From: Streptosporangium violaceochromogenes
Lineage (GTDB): Bacteria; Actinomycetota; Actinomycetes; Streptosporangiales; Streptosporangiaceae
Direction: 5' to 3'
Assembly: GCF_014654615.1 (NCBI RefSeq)
Contig: NZ_BNBB01000013.1
Span: forward strand, 62,001 to 126,000
DNA length: 64,000 nucleotides
This document shows, in pieces, positions 53,251 to 61,330 of the stretch (its first letter is position 1; each line of letters starts with the position of its first letter). The notes beneath the pieces are model-generated. The model saw only the letters and a list, made by a program, of their open reading frames with translations. It ran no database searches and was not told the origin of the DNA. A program made the position numbers and the translations under genes.

Positions 53251-54473
53251 GTGTTGTACCTCCGGTATCCGAGGATGTCGTTGAGGATGACCGCGCTGCG
53301 CCAGGCCAGAAGGCTGAGGTTGGGGTCGGCGATGCCCCAGGCGTGCCGCGCGCCGTTCTGGAGATAGATCTTGCCCGAGGCGTCGCCGTCCAGCCGGAGC
53401 GAGAAGTCCTCGCCCACCTCGGGGGCGCCCTCGGCGAAGGACAGCCTCGGGGCGAGGGCGTCCATGCACGCGGGGAGGCGGTGGTCGTAGCCGGTCGCGA
53501 GGATCACCACGTCGGCCGGGACGGCACGGACCTCGGCGCCCTCGACGGCCAGCTCCCAGCCCTCGCACAGGCGGGCGCAGCCGGTCACCTCCGTCCCGGG
53601 CATCAGGCGGATCCAGTCCTTGCGGCCCATGATGCACTCGTGCCGGTACCGCTCCCGGTAGATGTCCTCAAGGGTCGCCAGGTCGATCCCGTCACTGGCG
53701 TACCTCTGCTCGGCCAGGAGGGTCCGCCTGCGCTCCCCGGGCATCCGGTGGAACGCGCGGGCGTACTCGGGGAAGAAGTACTCGTTGGTGAACGGGGAGT
53801 CGTCCATCGGCAGGAACCCGCGCCGCCGGGTGATCCAGGTGATGCTCCGCGGCGCCTCGTCCAGCCTCATCGCGTGCCGTACCATCTCGGCGCCGGACTG
53901 GCCTCCGCCGACCACCACGACGTTACGGCCGGCCAGCGTCCGCTCGCGCAGCAGGAGTTCCCCCGCGTGGAAGACGTCGGAGCACAGGTGAGGCCGCAGG
54001 AACGGGGGAACGCGGGGAACCGGGCCGGTGCCGAGCACGACGTTGCGCGCGGTGACCTCCCCCCGGCAGGAGCGGAGCCGGAAGAGGCCGTCGCGAAGGC
54101 CGACGTCCCCGACCTCGGTTCCGTACTCGATGGACGGGATCGACCGGGAGACCCACTGAAGGTACTGGTCGAACTCCGTCCGGTAGGCGGTGGGGAAGCG
54201 CGCGGTGAGAAACCTGTAGAGCCTGTCCTGCTGGGCGAGGAAGGCCAGGAAGGAGAAACGGCTGGTCGGGTCGACCGGGGTGACGAGGTCCTTCAGCGGC
54301 GACACCTGGAGGGTCGCCTCGGGCAGCAGCAGTCCCGGGTGCCAGGCGGAGCTCTCCCTGGCCTCGAAGTGGACCGCCCGAAGACCCGGGAGGGAGTCGC
54401 CGAGCGCCGCCAGGCTCAGGTTGGCCGGCCCCATGCCGACCGCCGCGTAGTCGTACGGCCCGGCGGCGGTCAC
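53247..54473 (-). CDS. Lysine/ornithine N-monooxygenase
   Basis: This 408-residue flavin N-hydroxylase is of the SidA/IucD/PvdA family. It has the FAD motif GMGPANLSLA, QVSPLKDLVTP, the NADPH motif VVVGGGQSGAEM and the C-terminal ATGYDHRLP. It would hydroxylate the side-chain amine of lysine or ornithine, the first step of siderophore and hydrazine pathways. No siderophore ligase or receptor is nearby, whereas cupin, DAO and MetRS-like genes follow directly, favouring the hydrazine route. The GTG start overlaps the ATP-grasp stop. The longer in-frame span to 55262 is a shadow of that gene. Confidence 0.93.
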   Translation of the reverse strand: MTAAGPYDYAAVGMGPANLSLAALGDSLPGLRAVHFEARESSAWHPGLLLPEATLQVSPLKDLVTPVDPTSRFSFLAFLAQQDRLYRFLTARFPTAYRTEFDQYLQWVSRSIPSIEYGTEVGDVGLRDGLFRLRSCRGEVTARNVVLGTGPVPRVPPFLRPHLCSDVFHAGELLLRERTLAGRNVVVVGGGQSGAEMVRHAMRLDEAPRSITWITRRRGFLPMDDSPFTNEYFFPEYARAFHRMPGERRRTLLAEQRYASDGIDLATLEDIYRERYRHECIMGRKDWIRLMPGTEVTGCARLCEGWELAVEGAEVRAVPADVVILATGYDHRLPACMDALAPRLSFAEGAPEVGEDFSLRLDGDASGKIYLQNGARHAWGIADPNLSLLAWRSAVILNDILGYRRYNT

Positions 54474-55717
54474 TGGACGACCACCACCTCGTCGAGGGAG
54501 TCCCAGAAGGCTCGCGCGGCGTCCGGGGAGTCGGCCGTGTAGAGAACGCCCGCCAGGCGCGACCGGCAGTCGCGAACCTCGGGAACGGAGACGCCGGGCG
54601 GGACGGCGACGTGCGTCTCGACCACGTTCGGCAGGCCCGACAGCTCCTCCCAGCCCTTGAGGGCCGAGTACGATCCCGGGCCGGGGAGGGTGAGGAACCG
54701 GACCGCCGCGCAGGCCGCGGTGGGCTCGCCGAAGGCCCCCAGCCCCCGGGGGTCGGCCCCGAGCCCCGCGGCGAGCATGACCACCGCCAGGTCGACGCCC
54801 GTCACCCGCCTGAGCAGCTCGGGGATGCCGTCCCCGGGCAGCCGCGCGCCGAGCTCGATCAGCACCGGCCCGTCGTCGCTCAGCCTGAGCTCGCAGTGGA
54901 AGGGGCCCGCCGTGACGTTGAGCGCCCGGACGACCTCCTCGGTGTAGGCGTTCACCCGGCTCACCACGTCGCCGGGAAGGCCGGCGGGCGTCAGGTGGCC
55001 GAGTTCCACGAACCACGGCTCGGGCCCCAGCACCTTCCGGGTGAGGGCCACGACGGTCACCTTCCCGCCGTCGACGTACCCGTCGGCGCTGATCTCGTCG
55101 CCGGAGACGTACTGCTCGACGACGACCCGCCGCCCCATCGGGCGCCCCAGGTCCAGGGTCTCGTCCTGGACGAGCTCGGTGAACGCCCTCACGAGGGCGG
55201 GCCAGTCCCGCGCCAGGCTCACATGGATGCTGCCGGAGGACTCGACCGGCTTCATCACGCACGGGAAGCCGACGTGCTCGGCGGCGGCCCGCAGCCCGGC
55301 CACCGTGTCGGCCTCGGCGAAGCGCGGCGAGCGCAGCCCGGCGCGCGCGACCTCGCGGCGCATGAGCGCCTTGTTCCGTACGGAGTCCACCGTCTCCACC
55401 GGCAGGCCCGGCAGGCCGAGCCGGGCCGCGAGCCGGGCCGCCGTCGCCACGTAGAAGTCGCAGCCGGGCAGGACCGCGGCGAACGGCTCGCGACGGTGGA
55501 GCGGGACGACCGCCTCGGTCAGGGCGGCCTCGTCGTTGGCGTCCACCGTCAGGACGACGTCGATGATCTTCCTGAGTCCCTCGGGGATCTCGCGGTCGCC
55601 CTCGTCCTGCGAGGCGGCCACCACCCTGGCTCCGAGACGGTGCGCGGCCCGGGCGAGCGCGGCGCCGCCCGAGAGCGGCTCCACGACAAGAACGGATAAT
55701 CCAGCTAAATCAGACAC
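54470..55717 (-). CDS. ATP-grasp ligase 2 (TTA-rich start)
   Basis: This 415-residue ATP-grasp protein starts with a Rossmann-like region (VLVVEPLSGGAAL), followed by the ATP-binding strand CVMKPVESSGSIHVS and the metal motif FHCELRLSDDGPVLIELGARL. It closely parallels ATP-grasp 1 in this operon: same length, and segments such as LTRK(V/L)LGPEP are nearly identical. It belongs with amino-acid/dipeptide ligases. Codons 4 and 7 after the GTG are both TTA (55706-55708 and 55697-55699), making it a likely bldA checkpoint. It is coupled to the N-monooxygenase gene by a GTGA overlap. Confidence 0.93.
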   Translation of the reverse strand: MSDLAGLSVLVVEPLSGGAALARAAHRLGARVVAASQDEGDREIPEGLRKIIDVVLTVDANDEAALTEAVVPLHRREPFAAVLPGCDFYVATAARLAARLGLPGLPVETVDSVRNKALMRREVARAGLRSPRFAEADTVAGLRAAAEHVGFPCVMKPVESSGSIHVSLARDWPALVRAFTELVQDETLDLGRPMGRRVVVEQYVSGDEISADGYVDGGKVTVVALTRKVLGPEPWFVELGHLTPAGLPGDVVSRVNAYTEEVVRALNVTAGPFHCELRLSDDGPVLIELGARLPGDGIPELLRRVTGVDLAVVMLAAGLGADPRGLGAFGEPTAACAAVRFLTLPGPGSYSALKGWEELSGLPNVVETHVAVPPGVSVPEVRDCRSRLAGVLYTADSPDAARAFWDSLDEVVVVQ

Positions 55718-55747
55718 CTTTAGCGATCCTTTCGGAAAAGCGCCGGC

Positions 55748-56644
55748 TCACGCCTGCTTCGCGGTGGTGTGGACGACCAGCTCCTGCTCCCCGATCTCGA
55801 ACCGCACGGCCAGCGAGGCCAGTTCCCCAAGGTTTCCCAGATGGGTTCCCCCGCAGGGGATGCGCGCGGGCCCCTCCGGCAGCTCGCAGGTCCACCAGCG
55901 ACGCGAGGCCAGCTCGGGGGCCTCGGTCTCGATCGTGACGCGCCCACCCGCCTCGATCCACCGCCCCAGCCGCTCCTCGACGTCCTCACGGACGCTCTCC
56001 AGGGCGTCCGTGAGCGCGGCCACGTCGAACCCCGCCCGGCGGAGCGACTTGCCGAGCCGGTAACGGTCGACGCTCTGCATCGGCATGATCCGCGACTCGA
56101 CGATCGCCACCTGGTCGAAATCGGGATTCCCCAGGCAGTCCGTGCGCGGAAGCTTCTTCCACAGATCGCGGAGCCGGCCGTTCAACGCCAGGGACATGAG
56201 GTGGCACCCGGTGTGGGCCATGCTCAGCGCGCGGCGCCGCGCGGAGTCGACCGCGAGGGTCACCTCCGCGCCGGCGAGTTCGGAGGCCGGCATGTCCCCG
56301 GGCGCCTCCACGACGTGGGCGACCAGGAACGACCAGCCGGGCTCGTTCCTGCGCACGGGAATCTCGGCCCCGACGCGCAGGACGCCGTCCGGGCCGCTCG
56401 CCGCGGTCAGCGCGTCGACGACGCGCAGGGAACGGCCCCCGGCGGACAGGGTCCCCTCGTCGCCGGGCTGGTCGGGCCAGGTGTGGTCGACCGGGTGGAA
56501 CGGCGTCCGGTCCGTCACCACGAACAGGTTCGTCCCCTCGCTCAGGTGCGTCCCCTCGGCGGGCTGGACGTGGACGACGCGCGCGGTACAGCTCTCGACC
56601 CCCTGGGGGAAGAGCACGACCGTCCCCTGCGACATGGCGCTCAT
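55748..56644 (-). CDS. AlaX-like aminoacyl-tRNA editing protein
   Basis: This 298-residue protein matches the alanyl-tRNA synthetase editing domain family (AlaX). It has HPVDHTWPDQPG near 50, the zinc motif AHTGCH (HTxxH, about 145) and CGGTH (CxxxH, about 267). Free AlaX proteins hydrolyse mischarged tRNA-Ala. Inside a biosynthetic operon next to a MetRS-like enzyme, it may instead cleave an aminoacyl ester or proofread an unnatural aminoacyl-tRNA, or protect translation from a toxic amino acid. The ATG overlaps the MFS stop (ATGA). Function here is inferred; family membership is clear. Confidence 0.88.
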   Translation of the reverse strand: MSAMSQGTVVLFPQGVESCTARVVHVQPAEGTHLSEGTNLFVVTDRTPFHPVDHTWPDQPGDEGTLSAGGRSLRVVDALTAASGPDGVLRVGAEIPVRRNEPGWSFLVAHVVEAPGDMPASELAGAEVTLAVDSARRRALSMAHTGCHLMSLALNGRLRDLWKKLPRTDCLGNPDFDQVAIVESRIMPMQSVDRYRLGKSLRRAGFDVAALTDALESVREDVEERLGRWIEAGGRVTIETEAPELASRRWWTCELPEGPARIPCGGTHLGNLGELASLAVRFEIGEQELVVHTTAKQA

Positions 56645-57813
56645 GCCATGACCTCCGTTCTCGTTCTCGTGGCGGCTCGCAGGTGGATCAACAGGCCGAC
56701 GACCGCGGGAAGGGCCAGGCCCCCGACGATCGTCAGCAGGTGCACGGGGTCGACGAACGCGCTGGTGACCGCCAGCAGCCCACCCGCCAGCGGCATCGAC
56801 GCGCAGTTGAGCAGGGAGATGGCGGCGGCCGTGCTGCCGAACTCCGCGGCGGGAACGGCCCGGGCCCGGACGGTCCTGATGAAGGCGCTGAAGGCGGCGT
56901 CCCCGGCCATGAACACCATCACGATCGCGACGAAGGTGACGAACTCACTGGACGGGCCGATCGCCAGGAAGGCCAGGCACTGGATCAGCGCGCTGGCCGC
57001 CCCGGTGATCAGCAGACCGAACCGCCGGATGAAACGTGTCAGCAGCGACAGCACCAGCAGGGCCACCAGGGCGGCCCCGGTGTAGACCAGGGCCAGGCGC
57101 CCCTCGTCGACCCCGTAGTGATGCCGTACCACGGCCGGCGCGGTCGCCAGCAGCAGAGCCAGCATCAAGTTGATCACCATGGTGATGGCCACGATATCCC
57201 GCAGCAGGGTGTTGGCGATCACCTGACGTACACCGGCCATCACCGGCGGCGGCTCCGCCGACGTCACCGGGACCGGCTTCATGACCCGCGCCAGCAGCAG
57301 GCTCGCCCCGAAGAGCACGCTGAGCACGGAGACCGTCGTCGCCGGCCCCAGCAGCAGCAGGCCGCCGCCGAGGACCGGCGCCATGAGAAGGCAGCTCTGC
57401 TCGATCGCGCTCAGCGTGGTCTGGAGCCGGGGCATCTCCTTGGCCGGGACCAGGGAGAGCCCCGCCTTCTCCCCCGCGACGAAGGTCAGCTCGAACCCCG
57501 CCCCGGCGACGAGCGCGAGACCGACCAGGGCCACCCCGGCGCTCCCCGGCGCGCAGAGCATGGCGGCCACGACCCCCACCCCCGCCACCGTGCGCATCAC
57601 GTCGCTCAGGACGTGGATCCGCCGGGCCTCGAACCGGTCGGCCAGGTAACCGGCGAGAGGCAGCGCGACCAGCCTTGGCGTCCACTCCACGAACAGGGCG
57701 ACGCCCGACCACGTCAGACTCCCCGTCATCTGGTAGATCATGATCGGCACCACGAACTGGAGTGTCTGGTTGGACAGCCAGCCGACCCCGCGGAGCGTGA
57801 GGTAACCCAGCAT
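56641..57813 (-). CDS. MFS exporter 1 of the hydrazine-type locus
   Basis: This 390-residue MFS protein resembles the 12-helix efflux family with a short N-terminus (MLGYLTLRGVGWLSNQTLQF), the loop motif GYLADRFEARRIHVLSDV and a second half beginning around 200. It starts three bases after the stop of ATP-grasp 1 and overlaps the AlaX-like start. Together with the exporter at the operon end it gives the locus two export routes, perhaps for intermediate and product, or for efflux and precursor uptake. Confidence 0.92.
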   Translation of the reverse strand: MLGYLTLRGVGWLSNQTLQFVVPIMIYQMTGSLTWSGVALFVEWTPRLVALPLAGYLADRFEARRIHVLSDVMRTVAGVGVVAAMLCAPGSAGVALVGLALVAGAGFELTFVAGEKAGLSLVPAKEMPRLQTTLSAIEQSCLLMAPVLGGGLLLLGPATTVSVLSVLFGASLLLARVMKPVPVTSAEPPPVMAGVRQVIANTLLRDIVAITMVINLMLALLLATAPAVVRHHYGVDEGRLALVYTGAALVALLVLSLLTRFIRRFGLLITGAASALIQCLAFLAIGPSSEFVTFVAIVMVFMAGDAAFSAFIRTVRARAVPAAEFGSTAAAISLLNCASMPLAGGLLAVTSAFVDPVHLLTIVGGLALPAVVGLLIHLRAATRTRTEVMA

Positions 57814-57816
57814 CCT

Positions 57817-59064
57817 CTACTCCACCGTCACGGCGTCACCGACCGCGTGCCAGAGGTCGGACGCCTCCTGGAAGGAGTCGGCGGTGAAGATGACGTGGCC
57901 GATCCTGGAACGGAAGTCCCCCGGCTCCGGGATCGGCTCCCCCGCGGCGATCGTGAGCCTCGTCTCCACGACCCCGGGCAGGCGCGAGAGACGGTCCCAC
58001 CCGTTCAGGCGCCGATAGGAACGGTGGCCGTCGGCGAGGTGGAAGCGGATCCCGGCGCTCTTGGCCCGCGGCACGCCGGCGGCCTGGACGTCCTCAAGCG
58101 ACCACCCGAGGTGTGCGGCGATCATCGCCCGGGGAAGGCTGACACCGGTGGCGAGGTGGACCAGGTCGACGATCCGGTCCCCGGGGAGACGGGCCGCGAT
58201 CTCGATCAGCACCGGCCCGCCGGGGGTCATCCTCAGCTCGCAGTGGAAGGCGCCGACGGTCAGATGGACGGCCTTCACGACCGCGCGGACGTACTCCTCC
58301 ACCCGCAGCATGACCTCCGCGTCCTCGTCGGCCGGGGTCAGGTGCCCGACCTCCACGAAGGCGGGCTCGGGTCCCAGCAGCTTCCGGGTGAGGGCGACGA
58401 CGGTCGTCCGGCCGCCGATGACGTATCCGTCGGCGCTGAACTCCGGCCCCGCGACGTACTCCTCGACGATGGCCCGGTGCTCCAGCGTCCTGCCCAGGTC
58501 AAGGCTGTGGTCGGCGAGCAGCCGGTCGAAGGCCGCGCGCAACTCCTCCCAGGTGTCCGCGCGGCTGACGTGGATGCTGCCCGAGGAGTCCACCGGCTTG
58601 ATCACGCAGGGGAAGCCCACGTGCTCCGCGGCGGCGCGCAGCTCGTCGAGCGACGTCGCCTGCGCGAACCGGGGCGTCCGCAGGCCGGCCTCGGACGACC
58701 GGGCCCGCATGAGCGCCTTGTCCCTGACCTCCTCCACCGTCTCCGGCCGCAGGCCGGAAAGACCCAGCGCCGCGGCCAGCCTGGCCGTCGCCGGCACGTG
58801 GAAGTCACAGCCGGCCAGGACCGCCGAGAACGGGGTCTCCCGGTGCGTGGCGAGCACCGCCCGCTCCAGCGCCTCCTGGTCGTTGGTGTCCACCACGATC
58901 ACGGCGTCCGCCAGCGAACGGACCTCGTCGGTGAGCGTGCGGTCGTCGGCGTCGTACGACGCGACGGCGACCTCCAGGCCGAGGTCACGCGCCGCGGCGA
59001 CCAGGGCGTTTCCCGAGGAGACCGGCTCGACGACCAGAACCCGGGCGAACGGAAGATCACGCAT
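57817..59064 (-). CDS. ATP-grasp ligase 1
   Basis: This 415-residue protein is a paralogue of ATP-grasp 2. It has VLVVEPVSSGNALV at the start, CVIKPVDSSGSIHVS in the ATP-binding domain and FHCELRMTPGGPVLIEIAARL as the metal motif. Both probably activate a carboxylate as acyl-phosphate and join it to an amine or hydrazine. Two close copies suggest two successive ligations with related substrates. ATG 59064 is preceded by GAGGGAGGT; an upstream ATG at MNPTVEGG would overlap the oxygenase gene. It is second in the operon. Confidence 0.93.
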   Translation of the reverse strand: MRDLPFARVLVVEPVSSGNALVAAARDLGLEVAVASYDADDRTLTDEVRSLADAVIVVDTNDQEALERAVLATHRETPFSAVLAGCDFHVPATARLAAALGLSGLRPETVEEVRDKALMRARSSEAGLRTPRFAQATSLDELRAAAEHVGFPCVIKPVDSSGSIHVSRADTWEELRAAFDRLLADHSLDLGRTLEHRAIVEEYVAGPEFSADGYVIGGRTTVVALTRKLLGPEPAFVEVGHLTPADEDAEVMLRVEEYVRAVVKAVHLTVGAFHCELRMTPGGPVLIEIAARLPGDRIVDLVHLATGVSLPRAMIAAHLGWSLEDVQAAGVPRAKSAGIRFHLADGHRSYRRLNGWDRLSRLPGVVETRLTIAAGEPIPEPGDFRSRIGHVIFTADSFQEASDLWHAVGDAVTVE

Positions 59065-59096
59065 GTCGGAAAGACCTCCCTCTACGGTGGGGTTCA

Positions 59097-60908
59097 TCAG
59101 ACGGCGAACGCGGTCTCGATGACACGCCTGCCGAGCCGCCGGTGCCCCGCGGAGGGCACGAGGTCGCGGACGACGCACACCCGCTGGAGCCAGCGGTCGA
59201 GGCCGTCGTAGCGGGCCTCGAACTCCGAGCGCCCGTGGACGGACCGCCGGTTGTCGATGATCAGCAGGTCTCCGGCGTCCAGCCGGACCCACCGCTTGAC
59301 CTCGTTCAGCGCCACGTGCAGCCGCTTCAGGGCGGCGGACGCCTCGGGCGTCAGGCCGACCATCAGGTCCGGGTCCACCGTGATGTAGGGGTCGAACGGG
59401 TCTCCGTACAGCACCCGCAGGGTGGGGCCGTTGCCCTTCTCGCCGTTGGCGCTGCCGAAGGAGTAGTCGATGCCGGTCTGGAACAGGGGCTCGCTGAGCA
59501 CCGCCCGCTCACGCAGGCTCAGCCGCGACACGGCCATGCGCAGGCTCGCGCTGATCGTCTTGGCGGAGCGCTCGTGGTCGGGCCGCAGGCAGTGCAGCAG
59601 CACGTAGTCCGGCATGAAGGGGTGGAAGGCCGTCTCGGTGTGGAAGTCCAGCAGCAGCGCGGAGCTCTCCGACGACAGCTTCTCGGCGTTCCTCCTGGTC
59701 GGCGCCACGTTCTGGAACAGCTGCCCCTGCTTCTCCTGACGGTAGGCGATGGGTTCGCCCAGCGCCTGGGCGAACCCGGCCAGCCACAGCTCGCTCATCG
59801 TCGTGGGGCTGGACAGCGGGGCGCTCGGGTCCGCCGGCGTGGGCTGAAGCCTCGGGTCGACGGGGAGTCCCCTGACGAGCAGGACACCGGGGTCGGTGCT
59901 GTTCCGCCGGAACCGGCTGAGCGCGTGCCGGATCACCCGGGGGAACTCGTGGAAGCGGAGTTCGGCCTCGGCCATGAACGCCTCCTGGTTCTCCCGCGAG
60001 TCCGGCAGATATCCGTCGGCCAGGCTCGCCAGCAGGTGGGCGTAGGGGCGCGCGTCGACGACGTGCGGTCCGGGCTCCTCGGCGAGGTTCTCCCTCCGGG
60101 GAAAGGCACGCGGGGTGAACCGGTGCTCGTCGACCACGTACAGCGTCTCGCGCTCGACGCCTCGCGCGGGCCGCCCGGCGGTCTCCCGCCGGGTCTCCCC
60201 CTGGGGCTCTCCCTGGGGCTCTCCCTGGGCGAGCCACGACAGCAGGCTCAGCAGGAGCCGGGCGTTGTCCCCCCTGCCGAGGAACGGCAGCGCGAACATC
60301 TCCGCGTTGCCCACCACCGCGATCCGGCCCGCGCCGTAGCGGGCCGTCGCGAGCACGGTGTGGCCGTCGTGTTCCACCAGCGGGGTCAGCGGCACCGTGG
60401 AGCCGCCGACGCTCTTCGGGCGGTGCAGGTGGACCCGGCCGATCCCCGTGACGGCCGGGTGCGCCTTCACGGCCGGGGCCGTGAAGTCGTAGGTCAGAAG
60501 ATGCGAATCGGGCGAGTCGTCGTCCGCCCCCGGCAGCAGACCCCCCACGGTGATTCCGAAAGGACCGTCCTGACGCGAGGGGACGAGTTTCCTCTCCCCG
60601 TCACCGAGGATCAGGACCGCCCCTCCCTCACGCACGTACTCCTCGAGGAGATCGCGCTCCTCAGCGGTGAACGACGCGCCGTCCACTCCGGCGGCGGGGA
60701 TCACCAGGACGCCCAGGTCCTTCAGGTCGGCTTCCTCCCAGCCGAGCTCCAAAGGGTGGACGGTACCGCCGAAACACGCCTCGACCACCTCGGCGATCGG
60801 GCCGACGACGCCGGCCTCGGAGGCCTCGGCGGGACGGCCCGGTCCTGATTTCCGGTGGAAATCGAGCGACCAGACAGAGGCGTGCATGACGTCTACACCT
60901 ACCAGCAT
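59097..60908 (-). CDS. DUF4350-like domain fused to TauD/VioC-type 2OG oxygenase
   Basis: This 603-residue two-domain protein is first in the hydrazine-type operon. The N-terminal part (about 1-250) resembles DUF4350/GATase1-like domains: LGVLVIPAAGVDG, EEYVREGGAVLILGDGE, GRIAVVGNAEMF and DNARLLLSLLSWLA. The C-terminal part (about 290-603) is an Fe(II)/2-oxoglutarate oxygenase of the clavaminate-synthase/VioC/AsnO group, with the HxE ligand pair in FHTETAFHPF, the distal His in DNRRSVHGRSEFE and a following Arg. Such enzymes hydroxylate or desaturate free amino acids. I do not know this domain pairing from described pathways. ATG 60908 follows GGGGGAGA; ATG 60914 or 60950 are alternatives. 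A repetitive Gln-Gly-Glu linker joins the domains. Confidence 0.87.
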   Translation of the reverse strand: MLVGVDVMHASVWSLDFHRKSGPGRPAEASEAGVVGPIAEVVEACFGGTVHPLELGWEEADLKDLGVLVIPAAGVDGASFTAEERDLLEEYVREGGAVLILGDGERKLVPSRQDGPFGITVGGLLPGADDDSPDSHLLTYDFTAPAVKAHPAVTGIGRVHLHRPKSVGGSTVPLTPLVEHDGHTVLATARYGAGRIAVVGNAEMFALPFLGRGDNARLLLSLLSWLAQGEPQGEPQGETRRETAGRPARGVERETLYVVDEHRFTPRAFPRRENLAEEPGPHVVDARPYAHLLASLADGYLPDSRENQEAFMAEAELRFHEFPRVIRHALSRFRRNSTDPGVLLVRGLPVDPRLQPTPADPSAPLSSPTTMSELWLAGFAQALGEPIAYRQEKQGQLFQNVAPTRRNAEKLSSESSALLLDFHTETAFHPFMPDYVLLHCLRPDHERSAKTISASLRMAVSRLSLRERAVLSEPLFQTGIDYSFGSANGEKGNGPTLRVLYGDPFDPYITVDPDLMVGLTPEASAALKRLHVALNEVKRWVRLDAGDLLIIDNRRSVHGRSEFEARYDGLDRWLQRVCVVRDLVPSAGHRRLGRRVIETAFAV

Positions 60909-60971
60909 GACCATTCTCCCCCAGTTCGGTTTGCGGGCATGAAAAACCATAGGGAGGCCTTGTGCAGAGTC

Positions 60972-60988
60972 TGTATATTCCTTGTATA
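60972..60988 (-). promoter_or_regulatory. Direct repeat with 11-bp period, candidate SARP site
   Basis: TGTATA-TTCCT-TGTATA (plus strand) is a direct repeat with an 11-bp period, 64-80 bases upstream of the first gene of the operon. SARP activators bind direct repeats with 11-bp (one turn) spacing near -35. An AT-rich site in this GC-rich context, with a SARP gene in the same locus, makes it the best activator-site candidate. Confidence 0.5.
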
Positions 60989-61171
60989 AATTCCGGCGAG
61001 CCGCGCGGATACTTCCGGGCGAGAGCCTGGTCAACACCTCGGAGGGGCCGGTGGAAAGCCCGGTGGAATGCCCACCCCCACGGGCTTCCCGGCAGGTCGG
61101 CCACTATGCGCCACGGCGCGGTCACATTCAGAACAAAGCATCACGCAAAGAAGCGAAGACATCACGTTCGG

Positions 61172-61330
61172 CTACGACGACATTTCTTCCCGTGCCCGCC
61201 GCCCTCCTTTTCCCGCCGCCTCGGTATACGGCCTTAAAGCCGGCGTTCTCTTCTCGCCGACGACCCGGAACCAGGCCGCGACAACGTCGTCGCGGAGGGC
61301 GCGCCATTCTTCCGGCACCGCGATTCCCAC
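61172..61330 (-). CDS. Possible 52-residue small protein or gene tail
   Basis: A GTG-to-TAG frame encodes a peptide with EEWRALRDDVVAAWFRVVGE, helical and with GC-biased third codon positions. The same frame is open upstream to a TGA 30 bases earlier. No ribosome site or family is recognised, so it may be the remnant of a larger gene. It contains one TTA codon. Confidence 0.25.
   Translation of the reverse strand: MGIAVPEEWRALRDDVVAAWFRVVGEKRTPALRPYTEAAGKGGRRAREEMSS

Noticed and set aside
53247..54473. Siderophore pathway as explanation for the N-monooxygenase
   Set aside because: No hydroxamate acyltransferase, siderophore synthetase or iron transporter nearby; direct coupling to cupin, DAO and MetRS-like genes points to N-N bond formation instead.
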